Assembly (NCBI GenBank): GCA_037783415.1
Contig: JAZGTN010000058.1
Coordinates: forward strand, 6,484,001 to 6,548,000
Direction of reading: 5' to 3'
Length of the DNA: 64,000 bases
Origin: Leptasterias polaris
Lineage: Eukaryota; Echinodermata; Asteroidea; Forcipulatida; Asteriidae
Shown here: positions 35,521-48,173 of the stretch, piece after piece
How positions within the stretch are numbered: position 1 is the stretch's first letter
Layout: each line of letters starts with the position of its first letter
The notes under the pieces: generated by a model
What the model was told of the DNA's origin: nothing
What the model saw: the letters and a program-made list of their open reading frames with translations, nothing else
Database searches by the model: none
Translations under genes and position numbers: made by a program

Positions 35521-35961
35521 ATGGCGACCATTACTCCGGTGAAGGTTATGCAACGCCAACGGGTTTGTTTAGTTTGCAATAGAGAAATGATACTATACAA
35601 GAAATATTTTAGCATTCATCGAGGAGATTATTTTTGCCGAATAAGTAAAATTTTAGGCAGGACAGATATTCTCTCAGATTTGACGGAAGAAACAGACAGG
35701 ATCTGTGCTCCATGTACTGTTTTAGTGAACAACATTGAAAAGCTGCAAAATGTATGTGAGGAATTTGTAACCAAATACAACAACACTCAGTCAAAACGAC
35801 GTCTGAGAGCGGTATCATCTCCAGATCCACCGGATCCAAGGCGATTGAAAAGGGAGTGCATAGCCAGCCCATCCCCAACGAAAGTGAAGCCTCGAAAAAG
35901 GTTGGCTTTAGGTAATTCGCCAAAGCCTAAAAAAGGCTGCAAGTGCAGAGAAAAGAGCTAA
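35521..35961 (+). CDS. ZAD-like zinc-finger protein, N-terminal ORF
   Basis: An uninterrupted 146-codon frame starts MATITPVKVMQRQRVCLVCN. It has two CxxC pairs, CLVC near residue 16 and ICAPC near residue 61, separated by a segment like the ZAD/treble-clef domain that opens many arthropod and transposon-related zinc-finger proteins. A Pro/Lys/Arg-rich low-complexity tail follows, ending GCKCREKS. A different frame just before the stop stays open to a possible donor near 36025, so the true protein may continue by splicing or the frame may be broken. Function is unknown. The GC-richer codon use than its surroundings supports coding. Confidence 0.55.
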   Translation: MATITPVKVMQRQRVCLVCNREMILYKKYFSIHRGDYFCRISKILGRTDILSDLTEETDRICAPCTVLVNNIEKLQNVCEEFVTKYNNTQSKRRLRAVSSPDPPDPRRLKRECIASPSPTKVKPRKRLALGNSPKPKKGCKCREKS

Positions 35962-38011
35962 GCAAAGTCGAAGACGAGTATGACACCTCAAAAACATCAC
36001 GGCCCTCGAAATTGAATTTGAAGGTATGAATGAATTACTGCAGTATTCAGGGGCCGTATTCACGAAACTACTACTGATTGTGTTAATCCTATATAAAAGT
36101 AGGTATTTACAATAAAACTAACCTGTGAAAATTTCACTTCAAAAGTTGGTCGTGTTTTTTAAGATATCACCGAAAAATCGGAGCGAATATTTCCACGCAG
36201 GAAGAATATTCCGTATAGAAATACACAGTCTGACAAGCGTTATGGGCATACGCATCTCAGGGGAATAAAAAGTGATATATTTTTAGAACGACACTACAAT
36301 ATGAAAAAGCATATTTTTGGCAGATTCTTGAAAAGAATTACAAGAAAACCAAGTCATCAAAGCATGTTTTCTTCTCATTCTTTATTTTAATTATGTATTC
36401 AGGAAAGTGGACCTTGTGGACTAGATCGTGTGGACCTTGTGGACTAGATCGTGTGGACCTTGTGGACTTGATCTATTGAACACTTGACATCTGGACTGTG
36501 ATAACAAAAATTTTAAAAACTTTGGGATTTGGCACTGATTATATTACTGTGCTAGGTTTTGTACCATCTCCTTGCTGATGAAACCTGCGTGGATATAGAG
36601 CTATCAATGGCTTAGATGCAAGTTTCTATTGTTTGTCATAATTCAAGGGGTCTAGTGATCAAGCTACTTTAACAAGTAGTATTTTTTACTGCAACTAGTC
36701 AAAGTCTACACTTTTGCTTTTAAATCCATTACTGAAGGTTCCTTTGTAACATTATAAAAATACTCTATGCAGTTCCAACAGTAATCTTCAGTCATCCATG
36801 GTCATTCTGATACACTGAGGGTCATGTCCATGTTTCAATCCCAATCTGATTATGGTATAACATAATTTTATTGTATGATAACGTTTGCTTTATATAAGGA
36901 GGAGTACTTCAATTCAGTCCTACATCTTACAACTTACAAGTCGACCTGTAACAAAACTTCTGTCTGCTTCTTTTCTAGTTGTTTTGTGTTCTTGATGATC
37001 GTCTCATAAAACATTCACTTGAAATACTTTTGTTACTTACAAAAAGTATTAAAGCATAACAAAAAATAGCTCAAACATTTTGTTCGTAATCTAGAAGCAG
37101 CTAAATCTGTTCCTGATTGAAAAATGCAAAGTTCTTTTACTAAACACAATCACTCTTTATTTAGGAAAACAGTACAATATGAAAAACCATATTTTTGGCA
37201 GATTCTTGAAAAAAATACAAGAACAAAAGTCTTCAAAGCTTATTTTCTTCTCATTATTTATTATGTTTTCAGGAAAGTGGACCTTGTGGACTAGATCTAT
37301 GGAAAATCCCTGAAATCTGGACAGAGTTCAAAAAAGTGCTATAAATCAAAAGGAGAATTGGCACTGATTATATTTCAAGTACATAGGATCTACAAAACCA
37401 GTTTTGGGCTTTACTGGTGTATAACAATAAAAAAATAAAATATAAAGAAGAGAGGCAGGATTTCTATTCAAAACTATTTATTCCCATTCTAAACAGTTAG
37501 AAGGGTGACTTTTTAAAGTATTTTAGGGGACAGATGTTACATACTGGTTCCCCTATTTTTTTTTTGCCCCCCCCTCCTTACCTTTCTCATCCAAAAAGTA
37601 ATCAGCAAAACTCAATACAGTTGGGGTAACTTTTAGACCTGTCAAATGGCTCTACACTCTGAAAACACTGGTCAAAATTTCACTGGTTAAAAGTCATTTG
37701 GTTAAAAGTCGCCCATTGTTGGTTAGATTTCATGAATTGGGCAAAATATTTTTAAATAAGTGGTTGGTTAAAGTAAATTGTGCCCACAGGTTGGAATAAA
37801 TAAAGGTTGGGTGATATACAAATAAAACTACCCAACATTGGTTGAAATGTACACCAAACTCATCGCCCAACTCCTTTCTCAATGTTTGAGTTAGTTTAAA
37901 AAAAACTTTGCCCAACGAAGGTCACGTGCTAGCCTAAATGAACGTTCATTGGTGGTGCAGTTTTGCCGCGCTGAAGCAGCAGAAGTTACACTTTTTCAAC
38001 AGCGAGACAAA
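35962..38011. other. Non-coding stretch with a 0.9-kb-spaced duplication
   Basis: A block of about 150 bp near 36291-36450 recurs near 37171-37312. Shared words include CATATTTTTGGCAGATTCTT and AGGAAAGTGGACCTTGTGGA. In the first copy the 23-bp string around GTGGACCTTGTGGACTAGAT is itself tandemly repeated about three times (36411-36475). No gene recognised. Confidence 0.6.
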
Positions 38012-38941
38012 ATGGCAGACAGTGATGTGATGAAAGCGAAGCTCCAAAAATGGGATATGGAGGATCTGGTTGGGATCTGGTTGGAATATTTGAAGGTAAA
38101 AAAACAGAAGTATTTTCTGTAATTGTACTTGCAGTATATCAAATAAGTTGTGTTGGACTGGGGGTGGTTGCTAGATGCCTGAGATGTTTTTTGTAGCACT
38201 ATAGCTAGTCCAGCGCGACGGAGGCCAGTGTGGCTTTAATCATGGTAATAAAAATAATACATGTGAAACATCACACAAAGCAATTGTTTCACAAGATACT
38301 CATTACTGTTTTCATATTACTAATTCTTAAGTAATTATACATGACGGTTAGCTGATTCTGTTTGAGTCGGTTCGCGTGGTCCAGCCGGTTGGAACTGCAA
38401 CTAACTGCAACTTGCAACTTGCAATGTCATGGGACACGCCTCAAACATTGACATAACTTTTGCATCCACGAGGACCTTACACTCGATCATTCGACCGATG
38501 GCAGCTCTCGAGAGGACACAAGAAATGGTGAGTGATTATCTCATTCCCAGTGTAAATAAATGTCCATTAGTATTACCATGCGCACCGGTTTACGGCTTCC
38601 CGGTTTACTATACTACTGTACAGTCATCCGTACGGTACTAAAATTTTTCTACAAACACATAAGTAAATGAATTATTACTTTACCAATTTCTATTGATGCA
38701 TGTGAGTAATATTCCATTTAAGAATAGCCTCGAATAAACCATAGAGCAAGGAAACCATATAAACGGTAAACTCGTACTCGAGTTAACTCATACCCAAGTG
38801 AACTCGTACCCGGGTCGGCAGTACGTACACCTGGGTAAGAGTTTACCTGGGTAAGTAACAGTTTACGTGGATAAGTAACAGTTTACCTGGATACGTTTTG
38901 ACCTGGGTACCAGTTTACTTGGGTACCAGTTTACTTGGGAA

Positions 38942-39284
38942 CGAGTTGGCTTTTGACCGAGTTGGCTTTTGACCGAGTTGGCTTCGGACCGAGTTGGCTT
39001 CGGACCGAGTTGGCTTTTGACCGAGTTGGCTTTTGACCGAGTTGGCTTTTGACCGAGTTGGCTTTTGACCGAGTTGGCTTTTGACCGAGTTGGCTTTTGA
39101 CCGAGTTGGCTTTTGACCGAGTTGGCTTTTGACCGAGTTGGCTTTTGACCGAGTTGGCTTTTGACCGAGTTGGCTTTTGACCGAGTTGGCTTTTGACCGA
39201 GTTGGCTTTTGACCGAGTTGGCTTTTGACCGAGTTGGCTTTTGACCGAGTTGGCTTCGGACGGAGTTGGCTTCGGACCGAGTTG
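38942..39284. repeat. 16-bp minisatellite in an intron
   Basis: About 21 head-to-tail copies of CGAGTTGGCTTTTGAC. Only the edge copies change (CTTCGGAC). Central copies are identical, implying recent expansion or homogenisation. It lies in the first intron of the recombinase gene. Confidence 0.95.
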
Positions 39285-40185
39285 ACCCATAAGCGTACCA
39301 GTAAACTGATCGACTTTTGTTTGATTAATAACGTATAATTATGTTACCTAAATTGTATGTGTTTTTTCTAGTATGAAGAAGGGGACAGCGTAATGGCACT
39401 GTGGCCTCCAGACTCGTCATGGTATCCAGCTGTAATCACCTCCATAAACAAAGGTATTTACAATTTATTGATAACTTTTGTACTAACGAGACACGAAATG
39501 ACAGTTCCACACCCTTATTGTGATCCCCATCACATGAAGAGCACGTTTAAAATATAGCGCATAGTTGTATGTCAGCCCCTTCCTCCCCCCCAACCCCCCC
39601 CCCCCCCCCCAAATTTTTTTACATAACCCCCAAGAAATTATCATGAACTAAGAACTAAATAACCATAGTGCATAATTTCATGAGAAAAGCTGTTAAACTC
39701 TTTACTTAGTCATAGCGGCCCCTTTCCTGTGCACCCTCCCTAATAAGACAAAGCACATTGTGATGCAAATGAAAAGAACTCTTCCCAATTGACAACCCTG
39801 ATCCCTGTACAAATAAAAGTATGATTAAGTATTGTGACAAACCGTTTGCCTTTCATATTTCAGGGAAGTCAGTAATCAAGTACCGTGTGCGTTACAATGA
39901 GGATGGCATGACACGCTGCTTATTTGAGCACCAGGTGAGTAAAAGATTATGTCATGTATTCATTCCATCGTAAGGAAATTCAGAAAAGGCTATGTTTCTT
40001 CAAAATATAATATTCTATGTACAATTGAGAAGTTTTTCAAAGGTTTACGTGTTGAGGCAAACAAATGTCCTCTCTAATTGTTAAATTGTGCCGCACAACT
40101 ATGTGTTTACGGCAAACGACTCGCTTTATAGTGAAAGCGTCATAATAACCAATGCGCGCCATGCCACTCCCCCCAACATGGGATA

Positions 40186-40470
40186 TAATAATAATAATAA
40201 TAATAATAATAAATTTATATAGCGCAGCTTTTATTCAAAATATATTCAGCTGCGCTGGTACAGAGCTCCTTTTTTCTAATTTTTTTAAAAACTAAATTAT
40301 ACAAAATAGAATCTTTCAATTGAACAGATAATATGTTTTTAATTTGGATTTGAAGACATTGAGAGATGGAGAGCTTCGTATTTCTATTGGCAGGCTATTC
40401 CATAGTTTGGGGGCAGCAATGGCAAATGCACGGTCCCCGAGAGTCACACTGTTTGAAAGGATGGTTTAAG
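40186..40470 (-). mobile_element. 3' end of a CR1/Rex-like LINE with ATT tail
   Basis: On the minus strand a frame reads GDRAFAIAAPKLWNSLPIEI then RSSPSLNVFKSKLKT, the extreme C-terminus of CR1/Rex-like LINE polyproteins. It is followed by a short 3' UTR ending GCGCTATATAAATTT and an ATT-repeat tail (40186-40212). It is heavily 5'-truncated and lies in an intron of the recombinase gene. Confidence 0.82.
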
Positions 40471-41413
40471 TTATGACTAGCTTAGTGGTAATGTGTAAAT
40501 TGCCTAGCAATTTAAGGGCACGCTGATCCACTAAACCCTATATATTTAATTGGTGTGATCATCCTAATCATAACTCAGTGGTGTTAATTATGTAATTTAT
40601 CTTTTTCTTGCTAGCTGGCCCATCGAACATCAGATTTTAAGTCTGATCCTTCATGGTCTGTGAACCCAGACACCAGTTCCAGGGATGACGATGACCCACA
40701 AGCTATTTTAACGTCGGATACTTCAAGTTCTGTAAACCCAAACACCAGTTCCAGGGATGACGATGACGATGAACCACAAGCTATTTCAGAAACTGCCGAA
40801 CTTCACCAAAGCAATGAAACTGTAGGATTTGACAGAAATGATTCGAGTGAGAACTGTGCCGTAACAGTCATGCAGACCGATAATGTCGGTGGACAAAGGA
40901 AATGGGACAAAAAGCACTTTTGCTTTTACTGTGATGAACCTCATGCCAAGTTACCCCGTCACCTTCAGTCGTGTCACAAGGATGAGAGGGAAGTTGTAGA
41001 GATAGCATCGGAGACAGACCTTAGTGCCCGCAAGAAACTTCTGTTATACATCCGCAATATTGGTAATCACAGACACAATTGCCAAGTCCTCAGAGAGGGA
41101 AAGGGTGTCCTTGTTTAGTATACAGACCAAATCATGAGGCATCTCCACACGCATATGGACCATGCATACATTGTTATGGCTATTACGTGCGTCTTGATCT
41201 TTGGCGTCATAAGTGCCCACTTAATCCTGCGCTCCCTGCACAGACTGATGGTAGCGGTAGGATAGGTCATGTTAGGGGACGAGTAGCTAGCAAGAGTGAT
41301 TTGTTAAAACCTCCCCCAGCTGGTGTATCTTTCCAGTTGAACAAGGTTCTTAGTTCTATGAGGAGAGACAATGTTGCTCTGGTAGTCAAGAATGATATGA
41401 TAGTTCACTTTAT

Positions 41414-44400
41414 TTCCATAATCAAGATTTAGTATTAGGCAAAATAACCATACAACATTGCAAATTAAATATTTGTAGTAAATGACAATTAGAATTAAAT
41501 TAATTAAAACTAATAATTAAGTTATGTAAAAATACATAACATCAAAATTACTATAATATGCCAACAGTAGACATTCACAATGGAGGGGGCTCAATTAAAG
41601 CAATGCTTGTTGTGAATGAGCCCCTTTTATAAAGAAAACATGTAAATTCTTTAGATACAAAGTACAAGTTGTATATCACGTTAATTAAATTAATACAAGA
41701 ACGAACATAATATGGAGAACAACATCAGGGACACCGCAACACCACGCGCACCGGCCTGCCACTGCCATACACGCCGCGCTCAATACACAAAATTTGTATC
41801 GAACGCAGCGTGCACCGCAGCAACAAGCCACACAGCGCATCAGAACGTTGTACTCCATATCACAAAACACAAACTAAACAAACAATGGGTTGGACAACAA
41901 AAGGTAGTACAATAACAGAACATGTAAGGCATTGTTGATAAAGAAGCAAGATGCAATAGTAAACCAATATTTAGCAAACAATTTATGTATGTTTATATAT
42001 ATTTAGGATGGATTTTTTAAATGATTTTTTGAAAGAATTAATTGATTTCAAATTGGCAATAGAAGAATCCAAAGAATTCCATAATTTAGGACCAGCAAAC
42101 TTTATGGTTTTTTGAGCAAGATTAGTTCGAGTGAATGGAATATGCAGTTGAGTGGCCTGACGTGTAGCGTGCGAATGAATAGTATTATTATGAGCGAATA
42201 TGCTTGTAAGGGAGTTTGGAATTACATTGCGATGCACTTGAAACATAAAAATTGCAAGGTTGTAATGATAACGGTCCTTAATCTTTAAGGTACTAAATCG
42301 ATAGAATAGGGGATCAGTATGTTCAATGTAACTGGAATTGGAAATTATACGTATAGCCTTTTTTTGCAGTAGAGTCAATCTATTAAGAATCGTTGCACAG
42401 GCATTTCCCCATGCTAATATACCATAGTCAATATAAGAACAAATTAGTGTTGAATAAAGGGTGAATAAGATATTTTGAGGGAGAAAGCTTTTTAGTCTAT
42501 TTATAATACCAATATTTCTACTAATTATATTACACAAATAATCAATATGATTTTTCCAAGTAAGTTTGCTATCTATATATAGACCCAGAAATTTAATGCT
42601 ATTAACTTGATTTATAACGATATCGTTCATATATACTGGTCTGGGTAATATATCATAGGTGTTACTGAAAAGCATACAGTTAGTTTTTTGTACATTTAAA
42701 GACAATTTGTTACAATTTATCCATTCATAAATCACTTTTAGTTCTGTATTTACTGTATTAATGAGAGTGTCAATATTTTTATGGCTATAAAACAAGTTAG
42801 AGTCATCTGCATAAAGTACACAAGATAGAATATTTGATGCATTTGCAATATCATTTATATAAATTACTGTGATGATGAAACGCTCCCATTTAAAGAGACA
42901 TGTTGTTTCCTACCAAATAAATAGCTCTTGAACCACTCCAGGGGTTTTCCTCTAATACCATAGTGATTAAGTTTATACAATAAAATATCATGATTAAGAG
43001 TATCAAAGGCTTTGGAGAAGTCTAAGAAAACCCCTAGAGTGGTTTCACAATTGTCGATAGCACCAGTAACCTTATTAATTAAGTTAAGAATTGCATGAGT
43101 TGTAGAATGCTTGGCACGGAAGCCAAATTGACAATTTGACAAAATATTATAAGCATTTAGAAAATCAATCGTGCGTTTATAAACTATTCTTTCAAAGATT
43201 TTAGAGAAACAGGTAAGTACAGAAATAGGTCGGTAATTGGAAATTGAAACAGAATTTCCTTTTTTAAAGACGGGAATAACCTTGGCAATTTTAATTAGTT
43301 TATCAGGTACAATTCCAGTAGATAAGGACATATTAATAATGTGAGTAAGAGGGTCAGCTATACCATTAATTACTTTCTTAACAACAAAGGAGTTGACACA
43401 ATCAAAGCCAGAGCTTTTTTTATTACCAAGATTATTTAAAGTGTTAAGTACTTCCTGCTTTGAAGCAGGTGCAAAAAACATTGTGTTAGGATTAGTAGAA
43501 GGGAGATATTCTTGGAAAGCCTTGACACAATGGGGGATCTGACTGGCCAAATTTGGTCCAATGTTTATGAAGTGTTTATTGAAAATTGTTGCCATTTCCT
43601 GGGGGTCATTAACAACTTTATCATTGTGGGAAATGGAAGTTATTTTCTTAGAAACTGGCTGTTTATTTAAAACAGATTGTATAATTGTCCATGTATTTTT
43701 AACATTATTTTTCTCTTTTTCAAATTGAAGAGCAAAGTAATTTTTCTTGGCATTTCTTAGAACTTTAGTTAATATATTTCTGTATTTAATATAGTTGAGA
43801 TGATTCAAATTGTTATTTTTTTTTATAAATTTGGAATATAGTTTATTTTTTAGTTTAATCGATTTTAAGAGTGATGCAGTAATCCATGGAGATTTAAGTT
43901 GTGCCTGCTTGTGCTTCTTCTTTGTAATTTTTACTATATTTTTATCATGCAGAAATTCAAATGTATTGTTGAAGTTCTCAAAAGCAATATTAGGATCATC
44001 GGAATTATACACATTTGACCAGTCAAACTCCCGCAAATCTTTAGAAAAATCTTCCAAAGCTTCCTCTGTGTAATTGCGAGTGAGTGCACTGTTAGATACT
44101 TGTCTTTTGTTTAAGGTATGCGAGGGGATAGATGTAGAAATTGGAAAATGATCAGATATGTCAGAAATTAAAATATAAGATTTATTAGGAGGGGGTAACA
44201 TGTTAGTAAATATATTGTCAATTAAGGTGGCTGAGTTTCTAGTGATTCTTGTAGGTTTATCAATAAGTGGGAGGAAGGAGTTGGAATAAATTGTGTCAAG
44301 AAAATCTTGCGCATTCTTATTATTATTATATTCTAGGAGATTAATGTTAAAATCTCCGGAGAGAAAGCATCTTTTTTTTTCAGTAGAGAGTTGTGATATA

Positions 44401-45380
44401 ATATCTTCAAATAGTGTCATAAATTCCGGATGGGAAGCTTGTGGTGGTTTATATATTACGCCAAAAATATCGTTTTTAGAACCAGAGTTTGAATTTTTTG
44501 TTTCAATGAAAAGGGACTCCAAAGACTCAGTAGAGTGATAGAGATCTTGTCTGATGATATAATTTATGTTGGACTTGATATAAAAGGCTACTCCACCACC
44601 TAATTTACTGTTTCTATTGTTATTAATTAATTTATAGCCAGGCAGGAAGAAAATATCAGGGGAGGATTCTCTTAACCAAGTTTCAGTGAGAGAAATAAGC
44701 GAAAATTCATTGAATGACTGAAGGAGAGATTTTAAATTATCAAAGTTTTTAGCGAGGCTTCGAATATTAAAATGGATTAGTGTCAGTAATGAATCAGAAT
44801 TTACATCATTGAAATTTTTAATAAATTGATCTTCTTCAGAATAAACGCACGTATTGGTAATTGGGTTATCGATAGCAAGATCCACATTGATGTTAAGATT
44901 AGACAAGAGATCGGCATTTGCGGCACCATAATTATTAGGGGTTTGTACTGGTAAATTATTGTTTTCAGCTATAAATTCATTAAATTCATTTTTTCCCAGA
45001 GAGTTAAAGGGCAGGGAGTTTGATAAGCAGGTTTTGCAAAACCATTGCCGGTCACTATTTGACAATTCATTATAGTCATTAAGAGAAAAACAGGTGCACT
45101 TTAGGTGTGTCCAGTTGTCACAAATATCGCACTGAATTGCATTTTGATTAGTTTTAACTGAATAATTACATTCAATGCAAGGATGTTTAATGGGCATGTA
45201 TATACAATGGTTACTACCTCAAATTGACCACAACACAAAATACAAACACAGAAACAATGACAAACATAAATAAAAATAAACCGAGGAGATACAGATAATA
45301 TCGTTTAGAATAAAAGTTAAAGAAAGTAATAAATACTTATGAAACGTGTCTCAGAACAGCTAAATAAAATAGATTACGTA
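41414..45380 (-). mobile_element. Near full-length CR1-like LINE with a reverse-transcriptase deletion
   Basis: Read on the minus strand. One frame, 45197-42864, encodes a PHD-like finger (CIECNYSVKTNQNAIQCDIC, CDNWTHLKC, WFCKTC), then an endonuclease (HFNIRSL, SLTETWL, LSGDFNINL, ISDISDHFPI), then reverse transcriptase through VFLDFSKAFDTLNHDILLYK and WFKSYLFGRKQHVSLNGS. The sequence then jumps straight to VIYINDIANAS and YADDSNLFY in another frame. The block that normally carries GVPQGSILGPLLF, some 20 codons, is therefore missing. The C-terminal frame (42795-41983) ends FAGPKLWNSLDSSIANLKSI. The 3' UTR ends with ATGGAAATAAAG. It is inserted antisense in the recombinase exon. The deletion makes this copy unable to copy itself. 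Confidence 0.88.
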
Positions 45381-46737
45381 TTGATTCTCGAAATTGCCAA
45401 ACGTGAATACCTTTAGGCTTGGCCACGATGTTACACAACATGGTTACATTCGGAACAAACTACGAGAACTTGGTCGTCTTGTTATACAACTCAGACAAAA
45501 CACCCACCAACCAAATGCATCACTGGAAGTATTCGTGCATCCCCGCCATCTGAATGATATCGTCAAGGCTGTTCATGATGTAGCCGGCTTCAGTGAAGGG
45601 AAACAGATGTATCACGTTCCATCTCTAGCACTAAAGATTGGACATTCCATCAAGAGATGTGCACTCATACTGCAAGCAAGTGCTTTAGAGTATAATCTTA
45701 GGGAAAAAGCGGAACAGGCCGAACAGTTTAGGCAGTTGTGTGAAATTAAGTGGCCAGAACTTGTGTCAACCCACGCACACAGAACACTGTACCAAGGAAA
45801 GCGGAACAAGCGAACAGTTATCCCGACAAATGGAGACGTAGTGAAAATGTCCTCGTTCCTTCATGAAACGAGGGAAGTGCAGCTCCTACACTCTGCTAAG
45901 GGCCCTCAAATTACAACAGCTTGGAAGAATTTGAATGAAGTCACACTGTGCCATCTCATTATCTTCAACCGCAGACGACAGGGGGAAGTATCTAAAATGA
46001 AACTTGAAGATTTTCACAAGCGCAGTAGAGCAGCCATTGTGAATGGGGATTGCGTCATGACTGATCTTGAACGGCACCTCTGTAAAATGTTCGAAGTCAT
46101 TGAAATAGTTGGTAAGAGGGGCAGAACTGTTCCGGTGCTTCTTGGTACTGATGTGATGACGTGGTTGAAGGCTCTTGTCGCAAATATAAATGCAGCTGGA
46201 GTGGCACAAGACAACATGTTCTTGTTCGCACGAAGTTGTTACGGAGGCACAGGTCATATACGAGGAAGCGACTGTCTACGAGCATATGCGAATGAGGCGG
46301 GCCTTGAGAATGCTGATAGCATGCGGTCTACAAAGCTTCGTAAACATGTAGCGACTGTTTCACAAATTCTTGCCTTGAATGAACATCAGCTTGAAACACT
46401 TGCAGACTTCATGGGTCATGATTTGCGGGTCCATCGTGAGTACTACCAGTTGCCAGACACTGTCCAGAGGGTAACCAAACTGTCCAGACTTTTCCTGAGC
46501 TTGGAGAGAGGCAACTTGGTTTCGCAACATGGCAAATCTTTGGAGGAGTTGCATGTTACTGGAGGTAAACAAACCCGTTTTAAACTTTTTTTTCAAAATT
46601 AAAAACGTGTTTTTTGGCTCTTGACACCTCCCCCTACTCGCCCAAAAACTCATTTGGGGGCCCGATAACTTTGCCTGTGACTGTCATCACCTAACACTAA
46701 CAACCCCCCCCCCCAATAAGCATAATTCACTGTTCAC

Positions 46738-46798
46738 CCCCCACCCCCCACCCCCACCCCCACCCCCACCCCCACCCCCACCCCCACCCCCACCCCCA
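46738..46798. repeat. CCCCCA simple repeat
   Basis: About nine copies of CCACCC/CCCCCA within an intron of the recombinase gene. Similar C-runs lie at 46704-46714 and 46951-46960. The frames they open are not genes. Confidence 0.9.
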
Positions 46799-47742
46799 AT
46801 GGATTGGCCAACATTTAAAGTTGTGTGGGAAAAAGCAATCATAGCTACTGGTAAATGTCAAAATTGCTCTTTCTTTTGGGGGCCCGATAACTCTGCCTGT
46901 GGCCGTCATCACATAACACCCCCTCCCCCATATCAACATCATTAACTGTAGACCCCCCCCCAACCCCACACACGCAACCCAATCAAAGCTAAATTTCGAA
47001 ATTTATGTTTGTTGGTTCGCAGAAGGCTTCACCAGCGATGAGGACAGCAGTGATTCCGGTGACTCGTGTGACCCAGCTTTGGAGGACAGTGTTGATGCCA
47101 GTAAGTTTGTCATATTTCTGACTGGCTATATCTCATGTAGGTCTCTTGCATGCTGGTCGTAATCCCTGTTTGCCCCCACAGACCAAATTGCGATAAGATG
47201 CCAGACTGCATTTGCTTTCCAGCCCATCTGGGCAACTAATTTTGAACGGTAGGATGAAACAAGATGGCAGTAACTATTTGGCGCTAAATTGCTAATTGAT
47301 TTACTCAGGGAGTAAATGTCACATCGGTAAAAAAGGAAATATTTTTGTTATGAATAGGCCCCCATTTGATAATGTATCTTAATTTTCCTCTTCTTTCCTG
47401 TTTGTTGTAGGAAGGCCACCAGCCCAATCAGCTCCAGCTCAAAAAGCTCCACAAGTAAAGCGTCGTCAAGTCAAACGTCGCCCCTGGACTGCTGAGGAAA
47501 AGAAAGACGTAACCGAGGGCTTGCAGAGATTCTTTTTGCTGAAGAAGCTTCCAGGAAAACGTGACATCGAATCGTCCTGTCCTGTGGCATTGCAGACCTG
47601 AACGTGGACAAACATCAAGGACTTTTGTAGAAATACGATGACACTTAAACAAATTTAAGGTGTCATGTACCACAAAAGTACAGTCATAACCTAGAGTCAC
47701 TCTGTAGGCACAGCCAAGTGATTAGTCTACACCTTTGGCAAA

Positions 47743-47835
47743 CCCGCGCGCCCCCCCCCCCCCCCCCCTCAACCCACCACCCCCCCCTCAACCCACCACC
47801 CCCCCCGCAACCCACCACCCCCCTCAACCCACCAC
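47743..47835. repeat. CCACC/poly-C low-complexity block
   Basis: Imperfect repeats of CAACCCACCACCCCCC follow a C-run. It lies just after the 3' end of the recombinase gene. Confidence 0.9.
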
Positions 47836-48173
47836 CAAATAAGAAGAAAATACATGTACCATCCCCCAAAACATTTGCTAGAAGGCCAGTGTACACATTC
47901 ACATGAGTGCCGCAAGATAAATGGTTCATGTGTTATGTCCTCATATCGATATGTACCATTCGACTCTTGGCAATGACCTCAATTGGATAGTATGAAAAGT
48001 ATGTCCTCAATCTGCAGTGTACACATGTATTGGTGTGTTTGTTTGTGTTTGTTTACACTCTCTGTGTGTATGTCGGAAATAGAGGTCGTAAAGTCACAAC
48101 GGAAACGAAAAAGTTTCAATGTACATGTATTTCTACTTATATTCTGTTATGCTTCCATGTCTATTGATTGCAG

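Larger units (their letters stand above)
38012..47658 (+). pseudogene. Crypton-like tyrosine recombinase gene, multiply broken
   Basis: Exons: 38012-38095 (MADSDVMKAKLQKWDMEDLV), 39372-39453 and 39864-39934 (Tudor-like: GDSVMALWPPDSSWYPAVIT, KYRVRYNEDG), 40615-about 41410 (zinc knuckles HFCFYCDEPHAKLPRHLQSC and CIHCYGYYVRLDLWRHKCPL), about 45380-46564 (recombinase), 47023-47100 (acidic), 47411-47658 (SANT-like RRPWTAEEKKDV, TWTNIKDFCRN). The recombinase shows FNRRRQGEV, STKLRKHVATVSQI and FMGHDLRVHREYY, the spaced Arg, His and Tyr of tyrosine recombinases, as in Crypton elements. Four lesions are visible: a one-base shift near 41110 (VLV then VYRPNHE), a 4-kb antisense LINE at about 41414-45380, a one-base shift near 45413 (AKREYL then RLGHD), and a TGA at 47599 where Arg is expected. 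No element ends were found, so transposon versus domesticated gene is open. Confidence 0.78.

Noticed and set aside
38931..39290. A regular spaced array that might suggest a CRISPR
   Set aside because: Units are 16 bp head to tail without spacers, in a eukaryotic intron; it is a minisatellite.
46727..46969. Frame with a Gly-Trp repeat
   Set aside because: Comes from the CCCCCA simple repeat.
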